Positions 52,870 to 62,690 are shown, counted from the first letter of the stretch. The stretch is DNA of 64,000 nt from Mameliella sp. CS4 (GCF_019392335.1 NZ_JAHXRQ010000002.1:124001-188000), one strand, 5' to 3'. Notes: a model not told the origin generated them from the letters alone. A program made the numbers and translations.

Positions 52870-53238
52870 ATGACCAGGGGCCAATGCCTTTGTGGCGCCA
52901 TCACTTTTGAAACCGACGCCGCGCCGCAGGGGGTCAGCGTCTGCCATTGCGGGCAGTGCCGGCGCCAGTCGGGACATCTCTGGGCCTCTGCCTATGTCCC
53001 GCGTGCGACGCTGCGGATCACCGGGGCGGTGCGCTGGTACGACAGTTCGGCCGATGCACGGCGCGGGTTCTGCCCCAACTGCGGCAGCTTCCTGTTCTGG
53101 CACGCCCATGACGAGGACACGATGAGCTTTGCCCTGGGCGCGCTGGATACACCGACCGGGGTGCGCCTGGAAAAGCATATCTTCACCGCCGACAAGGGCG
53201 ATTACTACCAGATCGCGGACGGCGTTCCGCAGAAATGA
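52870..53238 (+). CDS. GFA family zinc protein (glutathione-dependent formaldehyde-activating-like)
   Basis: 122 residues. Zinc ligands CLCGAI near residue 6, CHCGQCRRQSG near 25-35 and CPNCGS near 70. The founding member was described as joining formaldehyde and glutathione, though most homologues are uncharacterised. It sits 12 bases before two flavoprotein dehydrogenases whose demethylation would release formaldehyde or one-carbon units, so a detoxifying role fits. Its stop nearly overlaps the next frame. Confidence 0.87.
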   Translation: MTRGQCLCGAITFETDAAPQGVSVCHCGQCRRQSGHLWASAYVPRATLRITGAVRWYDSSADARRGFCPNCGSFLFWHAHDEDTMSFALGALDTPTGVRLEKHIFTADKGDYYQIADGVPQK

Positions 53239-53249
53239 GCGAGGGGATC

Positions 53250-55691
53250 ATGTCCGAGTTTCCGACACAGGCCCGCGTGGTCATCATCGGCGGCGGCGCG
53301 GTCGGCGCCTCTTGCGCCTATCACATTGCCAAGGCCGGGTGGGACTGCGTCCTGCTGGAAAAGAACGAGCTGACCGCCGGGTCGACCTGGCACGCGGCGG
53401 GCAACTGTCCCTCGTTCAGCACCTCCTGGGCGGTGATGAACATGCAGCGCTACTCGCTGGACCTGTACCGCCGCCTTGCGGAGGAGGTCGATTACCCGAT
53501 GAACTACCATGTCACGGGGTCGATCCGCCTTGGCCATTCGCGCGAGCGCATGATGGAATTCGAACGCGCCCGCGCGATGGGACAATACCAGGGGATGGCG
53601 CTGGAGATGCTGGCGGTTTCGGATCTCAAGCACCGCTACCCGTTTCTTGAGACGCATGACCTGGCCGGCGCGCTCTACGATCCCGATGATGGTGACATCG
53701 ACCCAGCGCAGCTGACCCAGGCCCTGGCCAAGGGCGCGCGTCTCGCCGGGGCGCGGATCGAACGGTTCTGCCCCGCCACCGGTGTCAGCCGCGATAACGG
53801 CGACTGGATCGTGCACACCCACAAGGGCGACATCCGCTGCGAGAAGGTGGTGAATGCCGCCGGGTACTATGCGCAGCGCGTCGGCGAATGGTTCAAGCCT
53901 TTCGGTGGCCGTACCGTGCCGATGGCGGTCATGAGCCACCAATTCTTTCTGACCGAGGAGATCCCGGCGCTCAAGGAGTGGTCGCAGGACAACGGCAAGC
54001 TGCCCCTGCTGCGCGATGTCGACAGCAGCTATTACCTGCGGCAAGAGAAATTCGGGCTGAACCTGGGCCCTTACGAACGCAACTGCAAGGCGCACTGGAT
54101 CACGCCCGACGACCCCATGCCCGAAGATTTCTCGTTCCAGCTCTATCCCGATGATCTGGAGCGGCTGGAGTGGCACATCGAGGACGCGATGGCCCGCGTG
54201 CCGCTGTTGGGCGAGGGTGGCGTGGGGCGCAATATCAACGGTCCCATCCCCTATGCGCCGGACGGTCTGCCCTTGCTGGGCCCGATGCCCGGCGTGCCCG
54301 ATGCCTATGAGGCCTGCGTCTTTACCTTTGGCATCACCCAGGCGGGCGGCGCGGGCAAGGTGCTGGCCGAGTGGGTCACCGAAGGCCAGACCGAATGGGA
54401 CATGTGGGCCACCGACCCGCGCCGGTTTACCGACTATACCGACCCGCAGTACTGCGTGGACAAGGCGATGGAGGTCTACGGCCACGAATACGCCATGCAT
54501 TTCCCGCATCATTCCTGGCCCGCCGCGCGGGATCGCAAGACCTCGCCGGTGCATGACCGGGTCAAGGCGCTGGGCGGGGTCATGGGGGTCTCCAACGGTT
54601 GGGAGCGGGCCAACTGGTTTGCCCAGCCGGGCGATGACACCTCCGAGGCCGCGACACAGACCTGGGATCGCGCCGGGCCGTGGGAGGCCCGCGTGCGCGA
54701 GGAATGCGAAGCGGTGCGCGACGGCGTGGGCGTTCTGGATCTGCCCGGCTTTTCGCGGTTCGATGTGCAGGGGCCGGGGGCGGCGGGCTGGTTGCTGTCG
54801 CGGATTGCCGGAACTCTGCCGGCGCCGGGCCGGATGAACCTGGCCTATTTCCCGGATGCGCGGGGCCGTATCCTGACCGAGATGAGCGTCATGGCGCATG
54901 GCCCCGATCACTTCATGCTGATCACCGCCGCTGCCGCGCAATGGCATGATCGCGATCTCTTGCTGGCGGACAAGCCTGCGGGGATCACCGTGAGTGACCG
55001 CACGCGCGATTTTTCCACCCTGATCGTCACCGGCCCCAAGGCCCGCGACCTGTTCGGGGCACTCGGGACCGAGGCGGACCTGACGCTGCCTTGGCTGTCG
55101 GTCCAGCAGGCGGTTGTCGGTGACATTGCCTGCGGGCTGGCGCGGGTGTCCTTCGCCGGGGAGTTGGGCTGGGAAATCCACGCGGCCACGGCCGAGATCC
55201 CGGCCCTCTATGAGGCGGTGCTGGGGGCCGGGGCCAGACCGTTCGGCATGTTCGCCCTCGACAGTTTGCGCATCGAAAAGGGCTATCGTGCCTGGAAAGG
55301 CGATCTTTCCACCGACTATTCCCTTTTTGAGGCCGGGCTGGACCGCTTCGTCAGGCTCGACAAGCCGCAGGATTTTCCCGGCAAGGACGCGCTGACCGCC
55401 GAAGCGGTGGCGGGCCCAAAGAAACGCTTTGTCACGCTGGTGGTCGAAACCGGTGAGGCGGACGCCCCCTATATGTCGACCCTCTGGCAGGGCGATGAAA
55501 TTGTCGGAGAGACCACCTCTGGCGCCTGGGGATACCGCGTCGGCGCCTCCATCGCGCTGGGCATGGTGCGGGCAGACCTGGCCGTGCCGGGCACCGAACT
55601 GGCGATCGATATCTTTGGCCAAAGGCGCCGTGCCACGGTTCAGCCGGACGGGCCGCTTTGGGATCCACAAAACGAGAGGTTGAAAGCATGA
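53250..55691 (+). CDS. FAD-dependent dehydrogenase with C-terminal GcvT domain (dimethylglycine/sarcosine dehydrogenase type), first copy
   Basis: 813 residues. Dinucleotide site ARVVIIGGGAVGASCAYHIAKAG near residues 8-30 and GSTWHAAGNCPSFSTSW near 47-63, whose His is the covalent-FAD position in this family. The C-terminal GcvT/aminomethyltransferase part starts near 430, with LDLPGFSRFDVQGPGAAG, FAGELGWEIHAATAEIPALY near 640 and a folate-barrel end. Start at 53250 follows GAGGGG; a frame from 53235 adds five residues. It demethylates an N-methyl compound, passing the carbon to tetrahydrofolate. Substrate not proven. Confidence 0.9.
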   Translation: MSEFPTQARVVIIGGGAVGASCAYHIAKAGWDCVLLEKNELTAGSTWHAAGNCPSFSTSWAVMNMQRYSLDLYRRLAEEVDYPMNYHVTGSIRLGHSRERMMEFERARAMGQYQGMALEMLAVSDLKHRYPFLETHDLAGALYDPDDGDIDPAQLTQALAKGARLAGARIERFCPATGVSRDNGDWIVHTHKGDIRCEKVVNAAGYYAQRVGEWFKPFGGRTVPMAVMSHQFFLTEEIPALKEWSQDNGKLPLLRDVDSSYYLRQEKFGLNLGPYERNCKAHWITPDDPMPEDFSFQLYPDDLERLEWHIEDAMARVPLLGEGGVGRNINGPIPYAPDGLPLLGPMPGVPDAYEACVFTFGITQAGGAGKVLAEWVTEGQTEWDMWATDPRRFTDYTDPQYCVDKAMEVYGHEYAMHFPHHSWPAARDRKTSPVHDRVKALGGVMGVSNGWERANWFAQPGDDTSEAATQTWDRAGPWEARVREECEAVRDGVGVLDLPGFSRFDVQGPGAAGWLLSRIAGTLPAPGRMNLAYFPDARGRILTEMSVMAHGPDHFMLITAAAAQWHDRDLLLADKPAGITVSDRTRDFSTLIVTGPKARDLFGALGTEADLTLPWLSVQQAVVGDIACGLARVSFAGELGWEIHAATAEIPALYEAVLGAGARPFGMFALDSLRIEKGYRAWKGDLSTDYSLFEAGLDRFVRLDKPQDFPGKDALTAEAVAGPKKRFVTLVVETGEADAPYMSTLWQGDEIVGETTSGAWGYRVGASIALGMVRADLAVPGTELAIDIFGQRRRATVQPDGPLWDPQNERLKA

Positions 55692-56608
55692 GCCGAATAA
55701 CCCTGCTGGACGGTGGCATGGGGCAGGAACTGGTCCGCCGCAGCGGCGCCCCGGTCAGCCCGCTCTGGGCCACGCAGGTCATGTTGGATCGTCCCGGTCT
55801 GGTCGCGGAGGTGCACCGCGACTATGCCCAAGCCGGGGCCAGTGTGGCCACGACGAACACCTACGCCATCCATCGCGACAGGCTGCGGGGCGGGGCGTCC
55901 AATCACTATGCCGCCGACGGCACCGAACTGCCGGATCTCGAAGCGAGGTTCGTGGATCTGCATCGTGCCGCCCTGGAAGAGGTGGCCGCGGTCCGCGACA
56001 GCGGTCGCGTTGCAGGCTCCATCGGGCCGCTGGGCGCAAGCTATCGCGCCGACCTGCATCCGGACGAGACGGAGGCCGTCCCGCTCTACGCCGAGGTGGC
56101 AAAGCTGTTGGCGCCCTCCGTCGACCTGCTGCTGTTCGAGACCATCCCCTCGCTCGCCGCGGCCCGCGCCTGCCTTGCGGCGGGCCGACAGACCGATCGC
56201 CCGGTCTGGCTGGCCTTTACCGTCGATGACGAGGACGGCAGCCGCCTGCGCTCGGGAGAGGCCCTGTCCGGAGCGGCAGACATCGCGGCTGAGGCCGACG
56301 CGGTGCTTGCGAATTGCTCTGCGCCAGAGGCGATGCCGGCGGCGCTCGACGCCATGTCCCTCTCCGGTACGCCCTTCGGCGCCTATGCCAATGCCTTCAC
56401 CACATTGACCAAGGACTACGTTGCGGGCGGCACCACGGCCGCCGCCCTCTCGGCCCGCCGCGACATGGGGCCAGAGGCCTACGCGGACCACGTCATGGGC
56501 TGGGTCGACCAGGGCGCCACCATCGTCGGGGGCTGTTGCGAAACGAACCCCGCCCATATCGCGGAAATTGCGCGCCGCCTGCGCGCCGCAGGGCATGAGA
56601 TCGTCTGA
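55688..56608 (+). CDS. Homocysteine S-methyltransferase family protein
   Basis: 306 residues. TIM-barrel with zinc ligands: Cys in VLANCSAPEAMP near 200, and the CC pair in GGCCETNPAHIAEIARRL near 281. N-terminal LLDGGMGQELVRRSGAP is typical. The ATG overlaps the preceding stop (ATGA). Uses a methyl donor such as betaine or S-methylmethionine on homocysteine. Its location between two GcvT dehydrogenases suggests the methyl donor is part of the same pathway, for example betaine or a relative. Confidence 0.87.
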   Translation: MSRITLLDGGMGQELVRRSGAPVSPLWATQVMLDRPGLVAEVHRDYAQAGASVATTNTYAIHRDRLRGGASNHYAADGTELPDLEARFVDLHRAALEEVAAVRDSGRVAGSIGPLGASYRADLHPDETEAVPLYAEVAKLLAPSVDLLLFETIPSLAAARACLAAGRQTDRPVWLAFTVDDEDGSRLRSGEALSGAADIAAEADAVLANCSAPEAMPAALDAMSLSGTPFGAYANAFTTLTKDYVAGGTTAAALSARRDMGPEAYADHVMGWVDQGATIVGGCCETNPAHIAEIARRLRAAGHEIV

Positions 56609-56677
56609 TGTTTCTTCTTGGCAAAAATACCCCAAATCGCGCCCGAAGGGCGCGCCGGTCGGACGCGCAAGCGTCCG
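56608..56677 (-). repeat. Two hairpins plus GGGGTATTTTT element, copy E (inverted)
   Basis: Read on the minus strand: hairpins CGGACGC/GCGTCCG (56660-56677) and GCGCCC/GGGCGC (56639-56653), then GGGGTATTTTTG and CCAAGAAGAAACA down to 56608. It sits in the 90-bp gap before the second flavoprotein gene and is the only copy in reverse orientation to the others. Confidence 0.6.
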
Positions 56678-56698
56678 AAACTCTGATGAGGTCCTGAC

Positions 56699-59143
56699 AT
56701 GCCCCTTCCCACCAAGGCCCGCGCCGTCATCATCGGCGGCGGTGTCATCGGCTGTTCGCTCGCTTATCACCTGACCAAACTGGGCTGGACCGACGTGGTC
56801 CTTCTGGAACGCAAGCAGCTGACCTCCGGCACCACATGGCACGCCGCCGGCCTCATCGCCCAGCTGCGCGCCAGTGCCAACATGACCCGGTTGGCGAAAT
56901 ACAGCCAGGAACTCTACGGCAGGCTCGAAGAGGAAACCGGCATCGCCACAGGCTTCCGTCGGGTTGGGTCCATCACCGCCGCCCTGACCACGGAACGGCA
57001 CGAGGAATTGCGCCGCTCCGCCGCGATGGCCCGCGCCTTCGGGGTCGAGATCGACGAGGTCGATACGGCTGAGATCGCCGGCAAGTATCCTCATCTCAAT
57101 ACCGATGACGTGCTGGGCGGGGTCTATCTGCCCAAGGACGGGCAGGGCGATCCGGGCAATATCGCTCTGGCGCTTGCCAAGGGCGCCCGCCAGCGCGGCG
57201 CCTTGATCGCCGAGCGTACCAAGGCCACCGGCGTGACCGCCGACCGGGACCGCATCACGCAGGTTCACTGGCAGGCAGAGGATGGCACTTCGGGCAGTAT
57301 CGAGGCGGATCATGTGGTCAACTGCGCCGGCATGTGGGGGCGCGAGGTGGGCGCGATGCTGGGCACCGATGTGCCCCTGCAGGCCTGCGAGCATTTCTAT
57401 ATCGTTTCCGAACCCATCGCGGGCCTGACCCAGCTTCCCGTCCTGCGCGTTCCCGACGAATGCGCCTATTACAAGGAGGACGCGGGCAAGCTGATGTTGG
57501 GCGCCTTTGAACCCGGCGCCAAACCCTGGGCGCTGCAGGGCATCCCGGGGGATTTCGAATTCGACCAGTTGCCCGAGGATTTCGACCATTTCGAACCGAT
57601 CCTTGAAAAGGCGGTCAACCGGATGCCCATTCTGGGCAGCGCAGGCATCCATACCTTCTTCAACGGCCCTGAATCCTTTACCCCCGACAATGCCTATTAC
57701 ATGGGGCTCTGTCCCGGGCGCGCGAATGTCTGGGTCGCTGCGGGCTTCAATTCCATCGGAATCCAGTCGGCGGGCGGCGCGGGCATGGCGCTGGCGCAGT
57801 GGATGCATGACGGTGAAAAGCCGTTTGACCTCGGCGATGTGGATATCGCCCGCGCGCAGGGGTTCCAGACCAACCGCAGCTACCTTGCCGCCCGCGTGTC
57901 GGAAACGCTGGGTCTGCTCTACGCCGATCACTTTCCCTATCGGCAAAAGGAAACCGCGCGCGGTCTTCGCCGCTCGCCGTTCCATGACCGGCTGGCGGAA
58001 CGTGGCGCCGTCTTTGGCGAGCTGGCAGGCTGGGAGCGGGCCAACTGGTACGCGCGGCCCGGACAGGAGCACAGCTATACCTACAGCTGGCGACGCCAGA
58101 ACTGGTTCGACAATGCCGCCGCCGAACACCGCGCCATCCGCGAGAATGTCGCGATGTACGACATGTCCTCTTTCGGCAAGCTGCGGGTCGAAGGGCGCGA
58201 CGCAGAGGGCTTTCTCAATTTTGTCTGCGGCGCCGATATGACCGTACCCGTGGGTAAGGTCGTTTATTCACAGTTCCTTAACGGTCGCGGCGGGATCGAG
58301 GCGGATGTCACCGTCACCCGTCTGTCCGAAACCGCTTACCTGGTTGTTACCCCTGCTGCCACGCGCCGGGCCGACGAGACATGGCTGCGCCGCCATGTCG
58401 GAGAGCGAAACGTGGTGATAACCGACGTGACCTCGGCAGAGGGCGTGCTGGCCGTCATGGGGCCGAAGGCCCGGGATGTGATGCAGGCCGTCTCGCCCGA
58501 TGATTTCTCGAACGCGGCCAACCCTTTCGGCACCGCCCAACGGATCGAGATCGGCATGGGCGAGGCGCGGGTTCACCGTGTCTCTTACGTCGGCGAACTG
58601 GGGTGGGAGGTCTATGTCCGCGCCGATATGGCCACCCATGTGTTCGACACGCTCTGGCAGGCGGGGCAGGATTTCGGGCTGCAACTTGCGGGGATGCACG
58701 TCATGGACACATGCCGCGCCGAAAAGGGGTTTCGCCACTTCGGCCATGACATCACCTGCGAGGATCACGTCCTGGAGGCCGGTCTGGGATTTGCGGTCAA
58801 GACCGCCAAGCCCGAGTTCATCGGTCGCGACGCGGTAATGGCAAAGCGCGATGCCGGGCTGGACAAGCGACTGGTCCAGTTTCTGCTGAACGATCCCGAA
58901 CCGCTGCTTTACCATAATGAGCCTGTCCTTCGGGACGGTCAGATCGTCGGCCACCTGAGCTCTGGCGCCTATGGCCACACGCTGGGCGGGGCGGTGGGGC
59001 TGGGCTATGTCCCTTGCAAGGGCGAAACAACCGATCAGCTCTTGTCCTCGACCTATGAAATCGACGTCGCCGGCACGCGGGTGCCTGCGCGGGCCTCGCT
59101 CAAACCGCTCTACGATCCGAAATCCGAACGGGTCCGCGCCTGA
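56699..59143 (+). CDS. FAD-dependent dehydrogenase with C-terminal GcvT domain (dimethylglycine/sarcosine dehydrogenase type), second copy
   Basis: 814 residues. Dinucleotide site RAVIIGGGVIGCSLAYHLTKLG near 8-30 and the His of SGTTWHAAGLIAQLR near 46-60. The C-terminal GcvT domain from about 430 includes YDMSSFGKLRVEGRDAEGF, YVGELGWEVYVRADMATHVF near 635 and MDTCRAEKGFRHFGHDITCE near 672. It shares domain order with the gene at 53250 but differs in sequence, so the two may act on successive methyl groups (for example dimethylglycine then sarcosine). That split is inference. Confidence 0.9.
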   Translation: MPLPTKARAVIIGGGVIGCSLAYHLTKLGWTDVVLLERKQLTSGTTWHAAGLIAQLRASANMTRLAKYSQELYGRLEEETGIATGFRRVGSITAALTTERHEELRRSAAMARAFGVEIDEVDTAEIAGKYPHLNTDDVLGGVYLPKDGQGDPGNIALALAKGARQRGALIAERTKATGVTADRDRITQVHWQAEDGTSGSIEADHVVNCAGMWGREVGAMLGTDVPLQACEHFYIVSEPIAGLTQLPVLRVPDECAYYKEDAGKLMLGAFEPGAKPWALQGIPGDFEFDQLPEDFDHFEPILEKAVNRMPILGSAGIHTFFNGPESFTPDNAYYMGLCPGRANVWVAAGFNSIGIQSAGGAGMALAQWMHDGEKPFDLGDVDIARAQGFQTNRSYLAARVSETLGLLYADHFPYRQKETARGLRRSPFHDRLAERGAVFGELAGWERANWYARPGQEHSYTYSWRRQNWFDNAAAEHRAIRENVAMYDMSSFGKLRVEGRDAEGFLNFVCGADMTVPVGKVVYSQFLNGRGGIEADVTVTRLSETAYLVVTPAATRRADETWLRRHVGERNVVITDVTSAEGVLAVMGPKARDVMQAVSPDDFSNAANPFGTAQRIEIGMGEARVHRVSYVGELGWEVYVRADMATHVFDTLWQAGQDFGLQLAGMHVMDTCRAEKGFRHFGHDITCEDHVLEAGLGFAVKTAKPEFIGRDAVMAKRDAGLDKRLVQFLLNDPEPLLYHNEPVLRDGQIVGHLSSGAYGHTLGGAVGLGYVPCKGETTDQLLSSTYEIDVAGTRVPARASLKPLYDPKSERVRA

Positions 59144-59223
59144 CGGATTGATCGTGGTCAAACCGCCACTGTTCTCCCTGTGTTAGTTTGGTGACGGCGC
59201 ATAGGCAGAGGAGGTCCGGGCAA

Positions 59224-60663
59224 ATGGCCATCGTCTATCAATCCACCGACACCAGCACCGCGGTTTTCGTGGCGAACGGCGATCAGCTGGTCGTCGAAGA
59301 CGGCGTCCGCATCTCGGCGTCGGGAACGGCAGTGGTCCTGTCGACGGGGGCCGTCGAAGGCCGCATCTTCAACTACGGCCATATCACCGGCCCGTCGCCC
59401 ATCAACCTCGGTACGGAACAATCCCGGATCGTCAATCACGGCACGATCACCGCGACCGACGGGAGCGCCTTCTACGTGACGGCGCCCGGGTCGACCAGCA
59501 GCGCCCAGACCATCGTCAATTACGGCGCGATCGACACGACATGGGACCTGATCGATTTCGGCCCCACCTCCGGCACCTTCGGCCTGGCCTTCATCAATTA
59601 CGGCACGTTCAAGGCCTGGGGCTACACCAGTTGGTCCTACATCGATCTCAACGCGTCCTACACCAACCACGGCCAGATGAACGTTCACATCCTGCAAGGG
59701 AACTACGTCCTGAACACTGGCCTGCTCGAGGCGAATTACGTCTACGTGGGCCGGTACGACAGCGACACGTACGGCGGGACGCTCGTCAATCACGGCATCA
59801 TGACGAACCTCGGACCTGCCGGCGTGCAAATCGACGGCTACCCAAGCCCCGACCGGGCGGTGAACTCCGGCGAGATCTTCGGCTCGGTCGATCTCGGCGG
59901 CGGCGCCGACCGCTACGAAGGCCTGGCCGGCGGTTTCGTGACCGAAGGCATCCGCGGCGGCGACGGCAACGATACGCTGGCCGGCGGCAGCAACGGCGAC
60001 CTTCTGGAGGGCGAGGCGGACCAGGACTTGCTGGTGGGCCGCGACGGCGAGGATACCTTGCTGGGCGGCCCCGGCTTCGACACGCTCTTTGGGGGTGAAG
60101 GCAATGACCTGCTCGACGGCGGCACCAACAACGACACGCTGAACGCTCATGGCGGGAACGACACGGTCAGGGGCGACTACGGTGCCGACATCCTTGTGGG
60201 CATGGACGGGGCCGACCTGCTCGACGGCGGGCTAGGCAACGACACCATCGACGGCGGTCCTGGAAATGACACGCTCGAAGGTGGCGACGACGACGACGTG
60301 CTGCGCGGTCGCCTGGGCGAGGATGACCTCGCCGGCGGGCTGGGGCGCGATTTCCTGACCGGTGGGCCGGGGGCGGACAATTTCGTCTTTCGTACGCCCG
60401 CGCAAGCCGGGATCGGCGCCGCCCGCGACCAGATCCTCGACTTCGTGCCTGGCGAGGACATCATAAACGTGGTCTCGATGAGCGCGGGCGTCTTTTCCTT
60501 CATCGGCACCGCGCCCTTTTCCGGCATCAACCAGATCCGGGTGATCGAAACCACGACCGGCTCCAGCATCGTCCAGTTCAACACCGATACCGACCTCGAC
60601 CCCGAGGCAGAGATCCGCGTGGCCAACGTGACCGGGCTGGGGGCGGAGGATTTCGCGCTCTGA
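59224..60663 (+). CDS. Calcium-binding RTX protein with N-terminal beta-helix repeats
   Basis: 479 residues with no signal peptide. Residues about 45-230 contain at least seven xxNxGxIxx units ([63 protein letters not shown]), as in right-handed beta-helix adhesins. About 15 GGxGxDxLx nonapeptides follow (residues 245-389; [11 protein letters not shown] is typical), then a C-terminal block [25 protein letters not shown] precedes the ATG. Probably exported by a type I system, none of which is in the window. Confidence 0.88.
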   Translation: MAIVYQSTDTSTAVFVANGDQLVVEDGVRISASGTAVVLSTGAVEGRIFNYGHITGPSPINLGTEQSRIVNHGTITATDGSAFYVTAPGSTSSAQTIVNYGAIDTTWDLIDFGPTSGTFGLAFINYGTFKAWGYTSWSYIDLNASYTNHGQMNVHILQGNYVLNTGLLEANYVYVGRYDSDTYGGTLVNHGIMTNLGPAGVQIDGYPSPDRAVNSGEIFGSVDLGGGADRYEGLAGGFVTEGIRGGDGNDTLAGGSNGDLLEGEADQDLLVGRDGEDTLLGGPGFDTLFGGEGNDLLDGGTNNDTLNAHGGNDTVRGDYGADILVGMDGADLLDGGLGNDTIDGGPGNDTLEGGDDDDVLRGRLGEDDLAGGLGRDFLTGGPGADNFVFRTPAQAGIGAARDQILDFVPGEDIINVVSMSAGVFSFIGTAPFSGINQIRVIETTTGSSIVQFNTDTDLDPEAEIRVANVTGLGAEDFAL

Positions 60664-60708
60664 CGGTCAGGTCTTGAGCCGCGGCGCATCCTCTGCCAGA
60701 GGGGGCCC

Positions 60709-61353
60709 ATGTCCAGCTACGATCCTCCACAAGGCGAGATCCCGGTCCTTTACGAGGACGCCGACCTGCTGGTCGTCGACAAGCCCGCTGGGCTGTTGTC
60801 GGTCCCCGGCAAGGGTGAGGACCTGCAGGATTGCCTGCTGAGCCGCTTGGAAAGGGCTTTTCCCACTGTTCGGCTGGTGCATCGGCTGGACCGGGATACA
60901 TCGGGCGTTATGATCTTTGCCCTGACCCCCCATGCGCAGCGTCACCTGGGCAACCAGTTTGAAACCCGCAAGACGAAAAAGACCTATCTGGCCCGCCTGC
61001 ATGGTCACCTGGAGCCCGCAACCGGCGAGGTCGATCTGCCGCTGATCGTCGACTGGCCCAACCGGCCCCGGCAAATGGTCTGCCATGAGACGGGCAAACC
61101 CGCGCTGACCGGCTGGAAGGTGCTGAAGAGCGGGGAGGGTGAGACCCGCGTGCGCCTGTTTCCGCACACCGGGCGCAGCCATCAGTTGCGTGTGCATACG
61201 CTGGCGCTGGGCCATCCGATCCTGGGCGATACGCTCTATGCACCGGAGACGGCAGACCAATACCCGCGCATGATGCTGCACGCCGAGGAACTGCGCGTGA
61301 ACCATCCCGAAAGCGGCAAGGGCATGAAATTCCGCGCGCCCGCGCCGTTCTGA
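60709..61353 (+). CDS. RluA-family pseudouridine synthase
   Basis: 214 residues. The catalytic Asp is in LVHRLDRDTSGVMIFAL near residues 56-72, preceded by DLLVVDKPAGLLSVPGKG; the core ends with GRSHQLRVHTLALGHPILGD near 160-179. A short form lacking an S4 domain, as in enzymes modifying tRNA U32 and 23S U746. Assignment to a specific site is not possible from sequence alone. Confidence 0.9.
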   Translation: MSSYDPPQGEIPVLYEDADLLVVDKPAGLLSVPGKGEDLQDCLLSRLERAFPTVRLVHRLDRDTSGVMIFALTPHAQRHLGNQFETRKTKKTYLARLHGHLEPATGEVDLPLIVDWPNRPRQMVCHETGKPALTGWKVLKSGEGETRVRLFPHTGRSHQLRVHTLALGHPILGDTLYAPETADQYPRMMLHAEELRVNHPESGKGMKFRAPAPF

Positions 61354-61450
61354 AGGGGTGGGGTGAGCCCGAATTGCCCGAAGCCGCGTATCGCACGAAC
61401 GTCAATTTTTCACGTTGGACAGGCGGACGATGAGCGCAACGTCTTGAGCA

Positions 61451-61466
61451 GCCAGTCTCGACTGGC
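61451..61466. promoter_or_regulatory. Perfect palindrome upstream of the orphan exported protein gene
   Basis: GCCAGTC-TC-GACTGGC (61451-61466), a 7-bp inverted repeat with a 2-nt centre, 87 nt before the start codon of the orphan gene. The small centre and length resemble an operator for a dimeric regulator; a chance hairpin is possible. Confidence 0.35.
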
Positions 61467-61553
61467 GTGAGCCGTCGCGATAGGATGCACGGAAATCCCG
61501 TTGACTGCAGACCTTGGTCGGTTGGTGGTCAAATCTCGTTCGTTGAGACGCCG

Positions 61554-62690
61554 ATGTTCAATTTGCATAGAAAATTGCTCGTCTGCCTTCTGCCTTGGCT
61601 TGCCGGTCCGGTCATGGCCGAACGCGAGGTCCATGTCGTGTCGGTCGGCGATGGATACCAGACCGACGACTACTATGCCTTGCCCGAGGCCCGGCTATTG
61701 GTAGACCGCCCGGGCCAGGAAATCGGCCTTGTGTTGCTGGACGACGGCGAATTGCACTGGAAGATTGAAGCAACGGCCGGAACCATTATCGGCGAAATCA
61801 TCAGGAGTGGCCCTGGCCCAATAGACAGCAAGGTCACTCTCTACGGGATTCCGATGGCTGGCGTCCAGGTTTCTGGGTTGCCCCTGGTGTTTCACCCATT
61901 GGGACGTGAGTTCCGAGCGCTGGTCGACAGCTTGTCGGACAGTATGGATACACAGCGCCTCAGCAGCTTCCAGGGGATACACAAGGCAACCGAGGTGCCG
62001 GTGAGGGTGGATCACGTCGACATCAGCACCGCCGGTCTCGCGCGCGAATACCTTTCGCAGCGCGTGGGGGAAACCGACGATCTGCCGCTGAAGATCCGCG
62101 ACTGGGTCGAGAACAGGGGGGGCAACACAGACTTCACCTTGGCTTTCGATGAGACCGGGATCTCCCTTTCCGGCCCGACTGACACGCGACGGTTTCCGGT
62201 GACACCCGATGTCCCGGATGTCCTCTTACCGGCAGCGGCGGTGTACGACCCGGGCACGCAGATGATCTATTGCGTCACTTATGGCGACGAAGGCTACCTA
62301 TACTCTGTCGATGTGCGGACCAGCGCATGGGCGGTCGTGACCAGCTTGGACGAGTATGACGCTGCGGGGTTGCTCTATGATCCGCATAGCCGCTTGCTGA
62401 TAACCACCGGCGCATTTTCCCGACCGGGCGAGATCAAGGTTTTCGGATTGGACGGACGTCGGTCTTCGATCTTCATCCTGACCACGGCCTTTCCCGGATT
62501 GACCGACCTGTTCGACTACGGCAACGAACACGGGCTTCCGCTGATCCCCCAGGTTTTCAGCAAGGGATGGCTCATTCTCGAGGCTGTCGCGCGCCGCGAC
62601 AACACCAATCCGGTCGCCGGGGCATATCGTATCTATGCCGTCCAGGTTGAGACCGGCGAAGTGCGTCTTCTGGACTATGGCAATGACTGA
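61554..62690 (+). CDS. Exported orphan protein
   Basis: 378 residues with a signal peptide from MFNLHRKLLVCLLPWLAGPVMA. The ATG at 61554 is chosen for this; the frame opens upstream but without coding character. The middle and C-terminal half contain short beta-strand runs with a possible propeller pattern (AAAVYDPGTQMIYCVTYGDE, AAGLLYDPHSRLLITTGAFS, IYAVQVETGEVRLLDYG). No family recognised. It lies in an otherwise sparse stretch and may be lineage-specific. Confidence 0.6.
   Translation: MFNLHRKLLVCLLPWLAGPVMAEREVHVVSVGDGYQTDDYYALPEARLLVDRPGQEIGLVLLDDGELHWKIEATAGTIIGEIIRSGPGPIDSKVTLYGIPMAGVQVSGLPLVFHPLGREFRALVDSLSDSMDTQRLSSFQGIHKATEVPVRVDHVDISTAGLAREYLSQRVGETDDLPLKIRDWVENRGGNTDFTLAFDETGISLSGPTDTRRFPVTPDVPDVLLPAAAVYDPGTQMIYCVTYGDEGYLYSVDVRTSAWAVVTSLDEYDAAGLLYDPHSRLLITTGAFSRPGEIKVFGLDGRRSSIFILTTAFPGLTDLFDYGNEHGLPLIPQVFSKGWLILEAVARRDNTNPVAGAYRIYAVQVETGEVRLLDYGND

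Noticed and set aside
53205..55670. Very long open frame antisense to the first FAD/GcvT gene (over 800 codons), and a similar one at 55640-58129
   Set aside because: High-GC genes leave long antisense frames because stop codons are rare in the mirror frame. The products are rich in Arg, Gly and His with no domain, while the plus-strand reading has clear FAD and GcvT motifs.
59188..59223. Upstream TTG start for the RTX protein
   Set aside because: The ATG at 59224 has GAGGAGG at good distance; the 12 extra residues are Arg/Gln-rich and non-coding in look.
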